From Cordia subcordata (Eukaryota; Streptophyta; Magnoliopsida; Boraginales; Cordiaceae): a stretch of 64,000 bases of DNA. This document shows, piece by piece, positions 12,464 through 23,629 of this stretch. The notes beneath the pieces were generated by a model. That model was not told where the DNA came from and made no database searches. It saw only the letters and a list, made by a program, of their open reading frames with translations. Where the stretch lies: contig JAPTOF010000015.1 in the NCBI GenBank assembly GCA_028554755.1, positions 8,866,001-8,930,000 on the forward strand. Reading direction: 5' to 3'. Made by a program: the position numbers and the translations under genes. Position 1 is the stretch's first letter. The number at the start of each line of letters is the position of its first letter.

Positions 12464-12956
12464 TGATAATGCTTCGATTATCAAATTTTGGGGTAGGCCC
12501 GACTTGGGTACTTCAAACTGGCTCTTAGGTTGACCTGCAAGAAAGAAGGCAAAGCGTGTAAGATCTAAGGGATACCAGTGTATTGTCGAGCAAAGACCCT
12601 TTCATGCTCAAGTTAGTAGGGTATCCGAGCTAAAATATAAGAGGTAAGTGTTTAGGCTATAGATGTCGGACTTGTAGCTCTGCCTGTAATGACCTATTTA
12701 TAGTGGTTTGTAGAGTGGTCTTTGGATTAGTATAGGACTCTGACCAAACTCATCTATGAGGCTGATAAGCTTATCAGATAAGCTCGCGGTCTTAGAGTTA
12801 GAACAGGACTCTTCCTGTAGGTCGGCCTTAGCCTTATCCCCTTAGAAGTCTTTTATCTTGTCCAAGTATACAATTGTGGGTCAGTCAGTAAACGCTTGAT
12901 GGGTCAGGACGACACATGGTACCAAGCAGCCTACTGGTTTAGATTAGGCCATATCA
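12464..12956 (-). repeat. Tat 3' LTR (left)
   Basis: Pairs with 22221-22699; both contain GCTGATAAGCTTATCAGATA-type palindromic text or its relic and the block TTTAGGCTATAGATGTCG. A TATA box (CTATAAATAGG on the minus strand, about 12693-12703) is conserved as ACTATAAATAGGCC in the other LTR. Confidence 0.92.
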
Positions 12957-12974
12957 TCAGCCTCCTTGATTTAA
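12957..12974 (-). other. Tat polypurine tract
   Basis: The minus strand reads TCAAGGAGGCTGA immediately before the LTR start, the expected primer site for plus-strand DNA synthesis. Confidence 0.6.
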
Positions 12975-13204
12975 CATAAGCAAAGTTTCGAGCTCATTTT
13001 GAATCAACCACAAATTTTGCCGGTCTGAGGCACCTAAGCACCCTACCAATGACTGCCCTGCGTAGCGTGTACTTACTGAAACACTCCCGTGCTTGCTAAA
13101 CTGCTCTGCAACTTACACCATCATTGTGCCGACGTGACATTCCGTATTCCTAGGTCTGTGAGGCGGCTCTAATAATGGTCTTGTCTTTGACTCTTAAGCT
13201 TTTG

Positions 13205-13216
13205 AGGTCTATAAAT
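13205..13216 (+). promoter_or_regulatory. Putative TATA box of the antisense accessory gene
   Basis: TCTATAAATAAC on the plus strand lies about 190 bp upstream of the ATG at 13402. The stretch between is CT-rich (CACTTCTTTCCCTATTCTC), like a plant 5' UTR. It points away from the LTR promoters, so the accessory frame could be transcribed independently. Seen in sequence; activity is inferred. Confidence 0.45.
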
Positions 13217-13401
13217 AACGACTTAGGTGCTAATCTTTCTCACCCATTTTCACTTGGCAATCTTTTTGGAAGCTCGAAGCTTTAGCAACCTTTTTTAGCA
13301 ATCTCAAACTTTTGCTTCACTTCTTTCCCTATTCTCTAGTCTACCTACCTTCAAGTATACTCAACACTTTTCTTCTATCTTAACTCATCTCAACCCAACC
13401 A

Positions 13402-15717
13402 ATGGCCTTTGATTCAAATTCCTAGAATGTCAAAGCCCTTTGCTATGCTAAGGACCCAAAGACTTCGACCTCTATCTTAAGTGAGAGCTCCGGCAACAAC
13501 ACAGAGGCTGGGGGGTCGATGTCACACCTAATCGCCAGCCCAGAAGATCAGCCTCTATCACTCAGAGTTGAGCAATTAAGAAACAAGACTTTGGCTTCAA
13601 CCTTCACCATTCCTGTCGTAGGTGTCTCTTCAACTCGCCAGGGAAAGAAACTATTCGAGGTAGAGTGCCGGGATTGCCTCAGGGATAGCCAGATTAAAGT
13701 CCACATCGCTGGCTGCAAGGCGATCGTGCCCCCTTCCACCTACCGGATTTTGGCTTGGACTGAAAGAGCTTGCAAGCCCCCCAACAGAGAGGAAGCCATC
13801 AATGAATGTACTCTGATTGTCGGACTTCATTTCTCTATCCCTAACTTCATCACCGAACTTTTCTCCTACTTCCAAATTTGCCTCGGTCAATTTCAACCAA
13901 ACAGTTGGGTGCAGCTACTAGGGTTTGATGTCTGAGCTAAAGCTTTGGGGGCCACGCTGACTATCAACATCTTGCTCATGGCATTCCAAGTCAACTTCGG
14001 CTCATGTGAAATCGCGGGGTGGTTTCATTTGCAAGGGAAACGCCTCTTACTGAGAGGGTTCTCCAGCTTTAACAAGGGGTGGCGCGAATGCTACATTTTT
14101 GTGAAGGTCCCCACCAAATAGAAGGTTTCTACCACTTGAGGCCGTCTAAGGAAGGACATCCTCAACTCTTCGAGCTTGTCCCCTTAGGAGATCGAGGACT
14201 GGGTGAAATTGAGTTGGGTAGGACCCAAGAACTTCTCGTTGTTCCTGTGAAGTCCTTGCAAAATCGTAGAGTCTGGGCTCTATGTGAATTTTATAGTCTG
14301 GCCAAACCTTGGGGCATTGAAGGGTTGGGCTCCCATCTTTTAATGAGTAGCAACAGTAGGTCAACCTACACGAAACTAACATTTATTTGTTCGTTTACGC
14401 AACCATGATGTGCAAGATGCCTTTAAAGGTCTGAACCAAGTTGGAGCCCTTGGAACAGTCATATCTAGCGGCCAACCAAGGTAAGAAGAAAAAAGTCCCC
14501 ACCTCAACCTCCAAGCCCTCAGCACCAACAACAACCCCAACACTGAAGTCAAGAATGACTCCCATTATTGCTCCAAAGCCAGCCATAGCTTCTACACAAC
14601 CAGGAGCCTCTTCACGATCTAGAGCTCTAGAGAGAGGAAGCACCCCTATGATCCTACTAACCGTTCCCTTTTCAAGGTTCCTAAGGAAGAGAAGAAGAAA
14701 TCGGATGTAACCCTGGTCTTGATCCCAACCCCTAAGGCCGTGTGACGGACCCTCATAGAGGAGGCAAGGAAGGGCTCATCTGTAAAGATGCTGGGCCTCA
14801 AAAACCCCTTTCCCATGGGCCGATCAAGAATAGAGCTGGTTCTAGGGCCCAGCGAGAAGGAGCAGGGAGCATCGAGCTCTAAACTCACGTTCCCCTACCG
14901 ATTCTCCTAGAGTTCATTCACCTGGTTCAAGGGAACTCCATCGAGATCGTACCAGTATGAGACCTCGACATGGAGACCCTCTTTTAGATCCTTGTAGGTT
15001 GTTGCAACCTTGTATGTGCTTCTTTTTTCTTTTTTCTCATATAAGTCTCAGGTCGATTTGGATGTTAATACTTCCCTTTTTTGCTCGCAGATCTTGGGGC
15101 ACGACGGAGGGATGCAAAAGAACTTATCCTTCACGAGGGCGATGCTTGGCAAGGTCATCTGTCGAGCCAACATCTTTTGGTCGGCAATCATGAGGGACCC
15201 AAAACGGTAGTATCCTCGAAGGAGGTCATTAGGCTCTACCATGATATGAAGAAAGCACAAGATAAATGGGACCTAGCTCTGATTGAAAAGCGGTCAACTG
15301 AGAGGGCCCTGAAAGAGGCTTAGGCTAAGCTAGCTAAGGTGGAAGAGGAGGTGAAATTTGTGAAGGTCCTAGAGACCCAGACACTTGCCGCCAAAGCAAA
15401 GATAGCCATGTTGTACCATAGCAATGTCGATCTACAAAACAAACTGGTTGTTCTTAGTGGTGAGAACGTGAAGTCTGCGGTAGAACAGTACAAGGCTTCA
15501 AAGCAATTGGACCAAGATGTCAAGTGTCATTGCCTCTACTTCTTCAACGGTGGGAAAGTCCAAGGAATAGAGGACGCTTAGCCTATGAGAGGTGCCCTGA
15601 TCTAAATTTCGACTTCCTTCAGTATTCCGACGATTAAGAGAAAGAAGACATAGCGGTCAAAGTGCTAAACTCAGACGGGGCTCATCTCCCAATTGCACCA
15701 GGCCCCAACTTCTTCTA
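13402..15717 (+). pseudogene. Accessory ORF of the Tat element, antisense to gag-pol
   Basis: Tat-lineage elements are known to carry extra ORFs outside gag-pol, some of them antisense, of unknown function. Here a decayed frame starts at ATG 13402 and has an early stop at 13423. A readable piece, 13519-13935, contains TLASTFTIPVVGVS and a domain ending FSYFQICLGQFQPNSWVQLLGF. It continues past a stop with GWFHLQGKRLLLRGFSSFNKGW near 14019-14080, a pattern I know from plant transposon-protein fragments. The middle is basic and proline/serine-rich (14441-14710). The C-terminal part (15240-15580) is charged and looks like a coiled coil (MKKAQDKWDLALIEKRSTERALKEA). A possible 97-bp intron, 14994-15090 (GT...TTTTGCTCGCAG), precedes it. 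At least four stops or shifts. Confidence 0.7.
14994..15090 (+). other. Possible intron in the antisense accessory gene
   Basis: Begins GTAGGTTGTTGC, is T-rich (TTCTTTTTTCTTTTTTCTC) and ends TTTGCTCGCAG. Length, base composition and splice signals fit a plant intron, but a transcript would be needed to confirm it. Confidence 0.35.
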
Positions 15718-15984
15718 AACTGATGCCTTGTCGACCTCCCAGGCTCCCTTTGCCCTATAAATTAGGCTATTTCCCTTATCATTGATTTAGTACTTGAGTG
15801 CCTTGTACTTAATCCCTTTTGATTGATAAGACATTTTATTCTCATAATCTGATGTTTTATCTTTTACTTTGACGAGTTACTGTTATCATTATGCTTTTAC
15901 TTTCTCGAGCTGTAGCTTTGTTCACAAGTATTAACTCGAACACCAAATACACAAGAGTCCCTTAGACTTGACAAATAAGAGCTT

Positions 15985-16480
15985 TAACTTGATTATTAAA
16001 TAGGCATGAGCCAAATCTCAGCTATTAGAGGCAACAAGAAAGAAAGAGCTGGAGCTTAACCATTAAATGTGAGGGTCAGGCCTTAAACATTGGATATGGG
16101 AGCTGAAGCACGACCATCAGATATGGGAGTCGAGGCTTAACCATAAGGTAAAATATAAATAGGAGCTGGAACTCAAATAGATAGGGTACATAAGGGTCAT
16201 AGCCTAACTATTAAGTAGGGTAACCAGGAGGTAGAGCTCAATGTGATAAGTAGAAGCCAGAGCTCTATCATGTAATAGGATATATGGGAGCCTAAGCTCA
16301 ACCCATAAATCAATATAAGTGGGAGCCAGAGCTTAACTAGTAGGCATGCTAAATAAGGATCAGATTCCCATAGTAGGGAGCTGAGGCTCTACTTAATAAT
16401 TAGGATAATAAGAGCCAGAGCTCCATCTTAGAAATGTGAGCTGGAGCGTGCTTTATGTGTGTGAGCCGAAGCTCACTTTA
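15985..16480. repeat. Degenerate minisatellite inside the Tat element
   Basis: About ten imperfect units of roughly 40-55 bp built around GGGAGCYGRRGCTYAACC followed by an AT-rich spacer such as ATTAAGTAGG. Tandem repeats in the variable region between integrase and the 3' LTR are a known habit of Tat-lineage elements and are one source of plant satellite DNA. Units differ in length and sequence, so the array is old. Confidence 0.75.
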
Positions 16481-16639
16481 CAGTTATGTAAAGATAAAAA
16501 TGGAATAAAATCAAATTTTTACGTGGTTTGGTCAAGAATGGTTGACCTACATCTACGAAGGTTTCTTCCACTCAAATTACAAATTACAATTTACAAATTT
16601 CCCCTTGTGGTCTATTCTCTCTCTTTCGCTCTCTCTTTT

Positions 16640-17560
16640 CTTTTTTTCACAAGTAGTGTCTCTTCAGACGCTCAGCATTCTAGGCATTCCTTAGGTCCTT
16701 ACCATTCAGCTCGGCCAGCTGGTAGGTATCTGCTTTAACTTGGTAGATAACCGTGTATAACCCCTCCTAATTTGGGGCTAGTTTCCCTACTGCTCAATTA
16801 TGTTGGAAATGGGCATTCCTCAAGACCAGGTCTCCTACCTTTATCTGCTTGGGTTAGACCTTTATTGAAAAATGTTTAACCATCATTTTCATTTTGTCCT
16901 ACATCCTTTGACTGGCTTTTTCTCTCAGCTTTTCAATTAGGTCCAAATCTAGTCTCTGAGCCTCATTGTAGTTGTCTTCTATATAGGCTTCGATCTGCTA
17001 GCTCTCTAACCCGATCTCTATAGGCACCACCATCTCTGATCTATTGGTCAAATTGAATAGTGTCTCCTCAGTAGCCAAGCTAGGTATGGTTCGGTAAGCC
17101 TATAATACTTCTGGCAAAAGGTCGGCTCATAACCCTTTTGCTTTCTCTAGCTTGGCCTTTAATGCTTGGATAATTGTCCTTTACTTGGCCATTACATTGA
17201 GGATAAGCTACATCTATAAAATAGAGGTCAAATTTCAATTCTTGGCATTTTCTTTGGTATCCTAAATTGTGTTATGATTGATCGCCACACAAAGATTTAT
17301 GTGGCCCTCTAAATGATCTGGCTTATGGCTTTCGCCTCTACCCTTTTAGAGAAGTAATCTACTGCCACGAACAAAAATTTTCGTTAGCCCGAGCAAGGCG
17401 GTAATGGGCCTACTATATTGAGCCCCCACTTTGAAAATGGGCAGGCTGCTGAAATGGGCACTACCCTAAAGAAGGCATACACTAATACTTCTCGTGCCTT
17501 TAGCAAGCATCGTATGTCCTTACCTTTTGCTCTACATTTTGCCTCAAGATTACCTAGAAA
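16640..17560 (-). pseudogene. Tat integrase (decayed)
   Basis: Readable across shifting minus frames. The core starts with PFSKWGLNIVGPI near 17430 and goes on with FVRGSRLLL..KGRGESHK, where the usual DYFSKWVEA is disrupted by a frame change. An AYRTIPSLATEETLFNLT block lies near 17080. The C-terminal part GDLVLRNAHFQHN..GKLAPN near 16800 and ADTYQLAELNGKDL near 16700 close the protein. Many stops. No chromodomain trace follows, as expected for Tat. Confidence 0.75.
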
Positions 17561-18600
17561 TACCCCTACCGTATAATCTTTTGGATTAGAGCTCGGGCAC
17601 GAATAGGGTTTCCACTCCCTAGTGCTTCTTGGCCAAAATATATTCTTCTTTCTCGAGCTCTATGTATTTGAGTAATGGCTTGGTGTATGACTTTCTCTAT
17701 ATTTTTCCATTGTCGACAACATATCTCATGGCTTGGGCCATGATCTTCTGAGTCTTTCTTATTTTTAGGGAGCTCTCTCTTTCCTAAATATTGAATTAAT
17801 GGGCCTCTCCATGATTTTTCTAGCCAGGTTTGAGCTACTATTAAACCTTCTAGAGTGACACTTGGCTTGGTGATTTCTTCTACCCATACTGTATTCGCTC
17901 TATGGGGGTCGAAAGCTAGTCTTGATAAAGTGTCAACCATCATATTCTCCTCCTTGGGGATGTACTTCACCTATATTTTCTATCCTCGAGCTTTGTACTC
18001 CCCATTTATCTACCTTGCAATTAGCTGAGAATTTGTATATGCTGTGATAGGTCGAGCTCCCAAGATAGTGGTTTTGTGAAGCCCTACAATCAGGGCCTCA
18101 TACTTAGCTTCATTATTGGTCACCAAGAATAAAAAATTGAGGGCATTTTTGAATTATTGGCCCTTAGCGAATGTATGACTAGCCCTGTACCTCCGCCCTG
18201 GTTGTTGGTTGCTCCATCGACCCAAATTTCTCATTCATCTACTGAGGGGTCCTCTTTGATCGTACATTCTACCTCGAACTCAGCTAATGCTTGTGCTTTT
18301 ATTGTTGTCCTAGGCAAGTATGCAATGTCATATTGGCTCAACTCTATTGCCTACTTGAGTAATCTCCCTTATGCTTCTGGTTTTACTAGTACTTACTTGA
18401 AAGGGAGATTGGTCATGACTTAATCAAGGCTAAAGCCATTTTCTCGATGTTGGCATATCTAAGCTTGGGACCTCCTAGTACCTTGCTTATATATTATACA
18501 GGTTTTTGAGTTCGGCCTTCCTTTTTGATCAAAGCTGCTACTCCTTCCAAGGTGGAACAAGCTATGTACAGAAACAATAGTTTTCTTTTCTCTAGTTAAG
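17561..18600 (-). pseudogene. Tat RNase H and linker (decayed)
   Basis: The clearest piece is 17566-17970 with YIPKEENMMVDTLSRLA, the typical end of a gypsy RNase H (normally KVPREENVQADALSRLA), followed by a linker to integrase. Upstream, 18000-18500 shows AGLHKTTILGARPITAYTNSQLIARK-like text in broken frames. It degrades the RNA strand during reverse transcription in intact relatives. Confidence 0.7.
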
Positions 18601-18630
18601 AGAGTGTTAGTGGTGACACTAAATACCTTT

Positions 18631-19560
18631 TCAACTCTTCAAATGTCCTCTGGCATTCATCCGTCCATCTAAACTCTTTTGGTGTTCATAGCACCTTAAA
18701 AAAGGTGGCAACTTGTCTACCGACCTAGACATAAATTGATTCAGCGCCGTTATCTTGCCAGCCAGCGATTGCACTTTATTCACTGACCTAGGAGGCTGAA
18801 GGTCGAGAATGGCTTGAACTTTATCCGAGTTGGCCTCAATACTTTTGTTTGTCACTCAAAAAACTTCCCAGCTTAGGGTTCAATTTAATCCCGAACCTCT
18901 TCATGGTCTGGAAAGCCTTCGCTATGTCTTTTAAGTGCTCTTCTTCTGAACGACTTTTCACCAATATGTTATCCACATATATCTCCATGTTTCTTCCAAT
19001 CTAGTACTCGAAAACCTTGTTGACCATTCTCTGATAGGTGGCTCTAGTACTCTTGAGCTCTATAGGCATAACTTGATAGCAATAGAGCCTCTGGTAGGTA
19101 ATAAAGGCAGTCTTTTCCTCATTCTCTGGAGCCATTCTTATTTGATTATAGCCTTTAAACGCGTCCGTAAAAATGAGGATCTCAAATCCCAAGGTAACGT
19201 CTTTCAGTTGACTTATCCTTGGTAATGGAAAGCTATCCTTTGGGCGTGCGTTATTCAGGTCGGTGTAATTAATGCAGATCATCCACTTTTCTTCTGGCTT
19301 CCTGACGAGCACCATATTGGCTATTCAATCTGGGTATTCGACCTCTCAGATGTGCCCTATTTCCAATAAATTTTGACCTTCTCCTTTATGGCCTCTCTCT
19401 TTTCAGTGCCAAATATTCTTCTTTTTGGCATATTGGTGTGAAAGCCAGGTCGACGTTGAGTTTGTGGCATATCACTTGAAGGCCGATCTCAAGCATGTCT
19501 TTGGACGACCATGCAAAAGCATCTTCGTTCTCATGAAGAAAGGTTTTCATCTTCCTCTTT
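18631..19560 (-). pseudogene. Tat reverse transcriptase (decayed, catalytic Asp lost)
   Basis: 19001-19315 shows RVT_1 motifs: MVLVRKPEEKWMICINYTDLNNARPKDSFPLPRI, then LIFTDAFKGYNQIRMAPENEEKTAF (first catalytic Asp kept). The box that should read YVDDM is YVDNI near 18965, a D-to-N change that a G-to-A transition would give. 18631-18855 continues with the thumb region NSDKVQAILDLQPPRSVNKVQSLAGKITALNQFMSRS. Stops separate the pieces. Confidence 0.85.
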
Positions 19561-19820
19561 TGATCCTTTGACAATTCATTATTGATGATGGTCTTTCTGG
19601 CCTTCGTAGATAACACTATCTTTTCCAACTCTTCTACTGAAGATCTCCTTTTAGGGTTTTCGGTCTCCACTGCCTCGACCTGGAATGTCTCCCTATTCTT
19701 CTTCCAAAGATAATTTTCATAATACTCTCTTGCCTTTAACTGGTCTCCCTGGACTGTACATGTCCCCCTTGGGGTCAAAAACTTTAACTTTTGATGGTAG
19801 GGCGAGGCTACGACCCGCAA
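19386..19820 (-). pseudogene. Tat protease-RT linker
   Basis: 144-codon open piece: VVASPYHQKLKFLTPRG, then VQGDQLKAREYYENYLWKK, then an acidic stretch and ENEDAFAWSSKDMLEIG. This is the usual Tat linker between protease and RT. Confidence 0.7.
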
Positions 19821-19859
19821 TTGGTTTATGGTTCATCTACTGATGATGCCATTGTATAA

Positions 19860-20260
19860 AGATTTTTCATTTACCATAATGAAATCGATTAGAATGGTCA
19901 CATGGTCCACCTCATTACGATCTAGGTTTCCAGGGTTATGACGCCTTCTAAAGGAACCTTATTGCCATTAAAACCTACTAAGTCATTCTTCAACGAGGTC
20001 AGTTTGTTGTAGTCCAACTTTATTCTTTGAAATGCCTTTTCAAACAAGACATCTGCTGAGCTTCCCGTGCCGATCACATTCTGTGTATTTGGCAGTTTCT
20101 AACCTTGACTTTAATGAGCAGCGGGTCGTCATGGGGGCAAGAGACCTCACATGGGTCTTCGTCAGAGAAGACGAGCTTTTCACCTCACCTCGTCCTTTTA
20201 TGCTCTTGGGGCTTCTCTCTAAGTTTGTTGACACACAACTACTGAGCCGATAGACTTTGC
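19860..20260 (-). pseudogene. Tat protease (catalytic Asp apparently lost)
   Basis: The aspartic protease that would cleave Gag-Pol. In one minus frame near 20040-20080 the active-site neighbourhood reads IGTGSSADVLFEKAFQRIKLD, where relatives have a D-x-G-S-S box, so the catalytic Asp is Gly. Upstream, ANYR-like text and EVSCPHDDPLL are readable near 20150. Frames are broken on both sides. Confidence 0.65.
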
Positions 20261-20489
20261 CTTTTAGCAGCTAATCCTCCAGTGATGGTGTCTATCTCTA
20301 CCTCTCTTGCTTCCTGTCACTGAGGATTTCTGTTTCCCCTCTGGCATTAATTTCCACCCCTAACTACTGGTCTAATTCAAATTCTTCTGTTCATGCTCTT
20401 CTCTTCCTCTTTGTTCACCTTTCCTCCTAGGGCTCTGAGAATGATTCTGCCCAAGGCTTCTTTTGGCCTGAACGAGTGATAGTGGTGGT

Positions 20490-22190
20490 GACACAAATTG
20501 TCGCACCTCTTCTTTTGGCCCTTAAGCTTGGTTAAAAAGAGTTACCCTCCACAAACTCCCGCAAATGCCCCTTTTCAATTAATTCCTCAATCCATTCTTT
20601 TAGATAGACACATTTTAGGTATCATGGCCATGATCATTGTGATACAGACACCACTTACTTTGATCCTCCATTCTGGTTGGGACCTCATGGGTGGTGGTTG
20701 CTTGAAATTGGCTGTTCTCTTTAAAGTTGCTAGTACATTTTCCTATGGGATAAGCAAAGGCTTCGAATCTCTGGATTCTTCTCTTTCTTGAGGAGTCTGG
20801 TCGATCATCTCTATAGGATCAACCTTCTTCTCACTCTTTTATTTTGTAGGCCTTTATATAGCTTCTCTCTCTTGGCGATCGAGCCTCCTTGTTATCTTCT
20901 GCTAGGATATACTTCTCCACTAAGGCAAACATATCTAATAGGCTCCGTGACTTTATTTTGAAACGACGAGCTGATAAGATCCTCGTTGTTAGTGGCCAAC
21001 AGGAAAGCTTCTAAAGTTACTTCGTTGTTAAGATCATGAATTTGCAGCATAGCCTCATTGAAATGCCTAGTGAATTCCCCCACGGTCTCGTCCTTTCTTT
21101 GTTTTAGTCTTATCAAAACCCGAGCAGTCTGCAATATTTTCTTACTGTTGGAGAATCTATCAATAAACTATTGTGTTAACTGATGAAAGCTCAAAATCAA
21201 CCTCGGGAGAAGATTATTGTTCCATGCCAACGCTACCCCTCCCAAGGTAGTTAGAAAACTCTTACAGCATGCAACATCATTTCCATTGTGGAGCATCATT
21301 GCCTAATCAATGACACATATACGGTCTCGGGGGTCAGATGTTCCATTGCAGTAGGAAAGCCAAACGTTCTTCTCGCTTTCCGACACTGGCTGATTTACAA
21401 TCTCCAAAGTGAAAAGGTGAGAGCTTATAATGGGCTTGGTCGTACTCTATCTGAGCTCTGCTGATATGACCCTCCAGGAAATTGCCCAAAACCCCTCACC
21501 TATTGTTGGTTTTATTGCCTTGTTTGTTGGAATAGCTCGGCCATCAAGTTCCTTATTTCCAACACTGGATCCTGAGTGGCGGGATATATAAGAATTCCTA
21601 CAGATATTCCCACAGATCCCCGGGGAATTCCTTGTAATACTCCAAGGGCTTGGACTACTGCCATTACATTGACTCTAGCAAGCGAGATAGCAAGATCTAT
21701 TCCTGGTGGCGACATTTGAAAGGGTGGGGTCGGTGCTAGGGTCGACACTGAAGTTGTTGCCGGCCCTTAGGTGAATAGAGTAGGGGCAACGCTTGGTGCT
21801 ACCCCCTACACTGGTTGAAACTGTTGAGTCAACATTAGAAAGCCATCTGGGTTCTAGATGGAACATAAGGGATTTGCCATGGTTGCGTATGCCAAGAGAC
21901 ATTAGGATTGGTTCCTGATGGCCCTCCTCATGGCATTGTACCCTTAATGTCAGGGCGAAGTCGTAGTATGAGGCATGTAACCTCCTGGCCAGGTCAAGAA
22001 AGGGTTCCACATTGGCAGGAATGATTGGTACCACAGGAAATGGAGAGACGGCGGCTAAGCGTGATCGGCTCGCACAACTGGGCCATGCTCACCACCCTAT
22101 ATCTCGGTCTAAGGGTGACAGGAGGTAGTCACCTCCGTGGGTTTGAAGTTCTCTACTCCAGGATTAGACATAGCGTGGTTCTTAATGCGA
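20490..22190 (-). pseudogene. Tat gag (decayed)
   Basis: 20892-21134 holds the capsid motif RLKQRKDETVGEFTRHFNEAMLQIHDL. The N-terminal part (21512-22034) is proline-rich low-similarity sequence. Near 20560-20660 a knuckle-like HNDHGHDT...C and EWIEELIEKGHLREFVEG are readable, which is the usual end of Tat gag. Several stops interrupt the frame. Confidence 0.75.
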
Positions 22191-22200
22191 ATACTAGTCA

Positions 22201-22219
22201 TTCCCACAAATGACACCAA
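22201..22219 (-). other. Tat primer-binding site (mutated)
   Basis: The minus strand reads TTGGTGTCATTTGTGGGAA just inside the 5' LTR. The Tat consensus I know starts TTGGCGCCGTCTGTGGG. The differences are C-to-T and G-to-A transitions, as expected from deamination of methylated cytosines. Confidence 0.75.
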
Positions 22220-22220
22220 C

Positions 22221-22699
22221 TGAAAATGCCCTGATTATCATATTTGAGATAGACTCGATTTGGGTGCTTCGAACTGGCTTGGGTCAACCTGCAAGAGAGA
22301 AGGCAAAGCATGTAAGATCTAAGGAACTAAAATATAGGTGTAGTACCGACCAAAGATCCTCTAACACTCAAGTTAGTTGCGTATCCGTGCAAAAATATAG
22401 GTATGCAAGTGTTTAGGCTATAGATGTCGTACTTGTAGTTCTGTTTGTAATGGCCTATTTATAGTGGTTTGTGGAGTGGTCTTTGGATTAGTTTAGGACT
22501 CTGGCTAAGCTTATCCATGAGGTTGATAAGCTTATCAGATATAGAATAGGACTCTTCCTGGAGGTTAGCCTTTGCCTTATCCCCTCAGGAGTCTTTTATC
22601 TTATCCAAGTATGCAATAGTGGGTCGGTAAGCAAACACCCGACGGGTCGGGGCGACCTACAGTACCAAGCAGCCAATTTGGTTGGATTGGGCCATATCA
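22221..22699 (-). repeat. Tat 5' LTR (right)
   Basis: Full-length partner of 12464-12956, ending CCATATCA at 22699 and followed by the TSD TTTCC (22700-22704). Confidence 0.92.
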
Positions 22700-22704
22700 T
22701 TTCC
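22700..22704. repeat. Target-site duplication TTTCC, right
   Basis: Identical to 12459-12463. Confidence 0.9.
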
Positions 22705-23617
22705 TAAACCAAAATTTTTCAATGACGATACAGTTATTCTTGTTAAGTTTCATGATATATAAAGATTTTCTAATCTAATAAATTTATTTTTAATTATATT
22801 TTATATAATATAATATATAATTCAAATTGTTATATAAACTTTGTCTACTAATTAACTCGTGGTAAGAAGTAACTCATTTTCAAGGAAATTGATTGTATAG
22901 TCACAAAATTAATTATTTGCTAAACAAAATTTTTGGCCGTATATAGTTAAATCACTCAAACATAAAAATTTATAAATTATATATTTTTTAATATAAATTT
23001 TGTCACGTTTAGACAAATTACTTTGTAATTGATTTGTAATATATATTATACTAATAAAATTTCACAAATACTACAACTTATATTGTAATATCATGTGTCC
23101 TCATTTCATATTTTGTAATGCTACATGTCCCTGTTTGATGAATTTTTTTTCTTTCAAAATTTTTCCTTCATTTCATACCATATTATAATTGAGCATCAAC
23201 CTTTTAGTGAAAATTTGATGTTAATAACATTATTTCCTAATTTAAATTGATTATTTTTTGTTAAGTAAAAATTATTTCCTAATCTAAATTTTAAAATCTT
23301 AATCCATATTTATAAATTGTACAAAATAATATTTGTTATTTTATAAGTACAATAATAAATCCATTTGTGGAGTTTAATTTGAATGCAATGCTAATAATTG
23401 ATCCATGAATAATCTTTTAGAAAGAATTTTCCTATAAGTTATTTGTTACTTTTGAACAAGCTAAATCCAAATAAATTTATTATAATCCCACACGTTTAAA
23501 TTAAATTCTATTCTATCAATTCTTTTTTTCCCCAAAAATAAGTTAAAATCCAATATATTATTCCTTCTAAATTGCTTTTGTTTTTTTTTTTTTAAAAAAT
23601 CAGACCATTTTTTATTT
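22705..23617. other. AT-rich flank, Helitron-like start near 23044
   Basis: No gene. The text ATTATACTAATAAAATTTCAC followed by ATATCATGTGTCCTC near 23044-23105 resembles a Helitron 5' region. A possible matching 3' end with CTAG is at 41958-41961, with LINE-A inserted between. Low certainty. Confidence 0.4.
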
Positions 23618-23629
23618 ATTTTCTCAATT
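23618..23629. repeat. LINE-A target-site duplication, left
   Basis: ATTTTCTCAATT, identical to 41511-41522. Twelve bases is a normal L1 TSD length. Confidence 0.85.

Larger units (their letters stand above)
12464..22699 (-). mobile_element. Tat-lineage Ty3/gypsy retrotransposon, complete but decayed
   Basis: About 10.2 kb flanked by TTTCC. LTRs of 493 bp (left) and 479 bp (right) start with TGATAATGC/TGAAAATGC and end with CCATATCA. On the minus strand the order is gag, protease, RT, RNase H, integrase. Between integrase and the 3' LTR it carries a tandem-repeat block and an extra reading frame on the plus strand. PBS type, gene set, lack of a chromodomain trace and the extra ORF all fit the Tat lineage. 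LTRs are clearly diverged and all genes are broken, so it is an old copy. Confidence 0.93.

Noticed and set aside
15985..16480. CRISPR-like array
   Set aside because: Repeat units are degenerate and there are no unique spacers of constant length; the host is a plant. It is a minisatellite in a Tat element.
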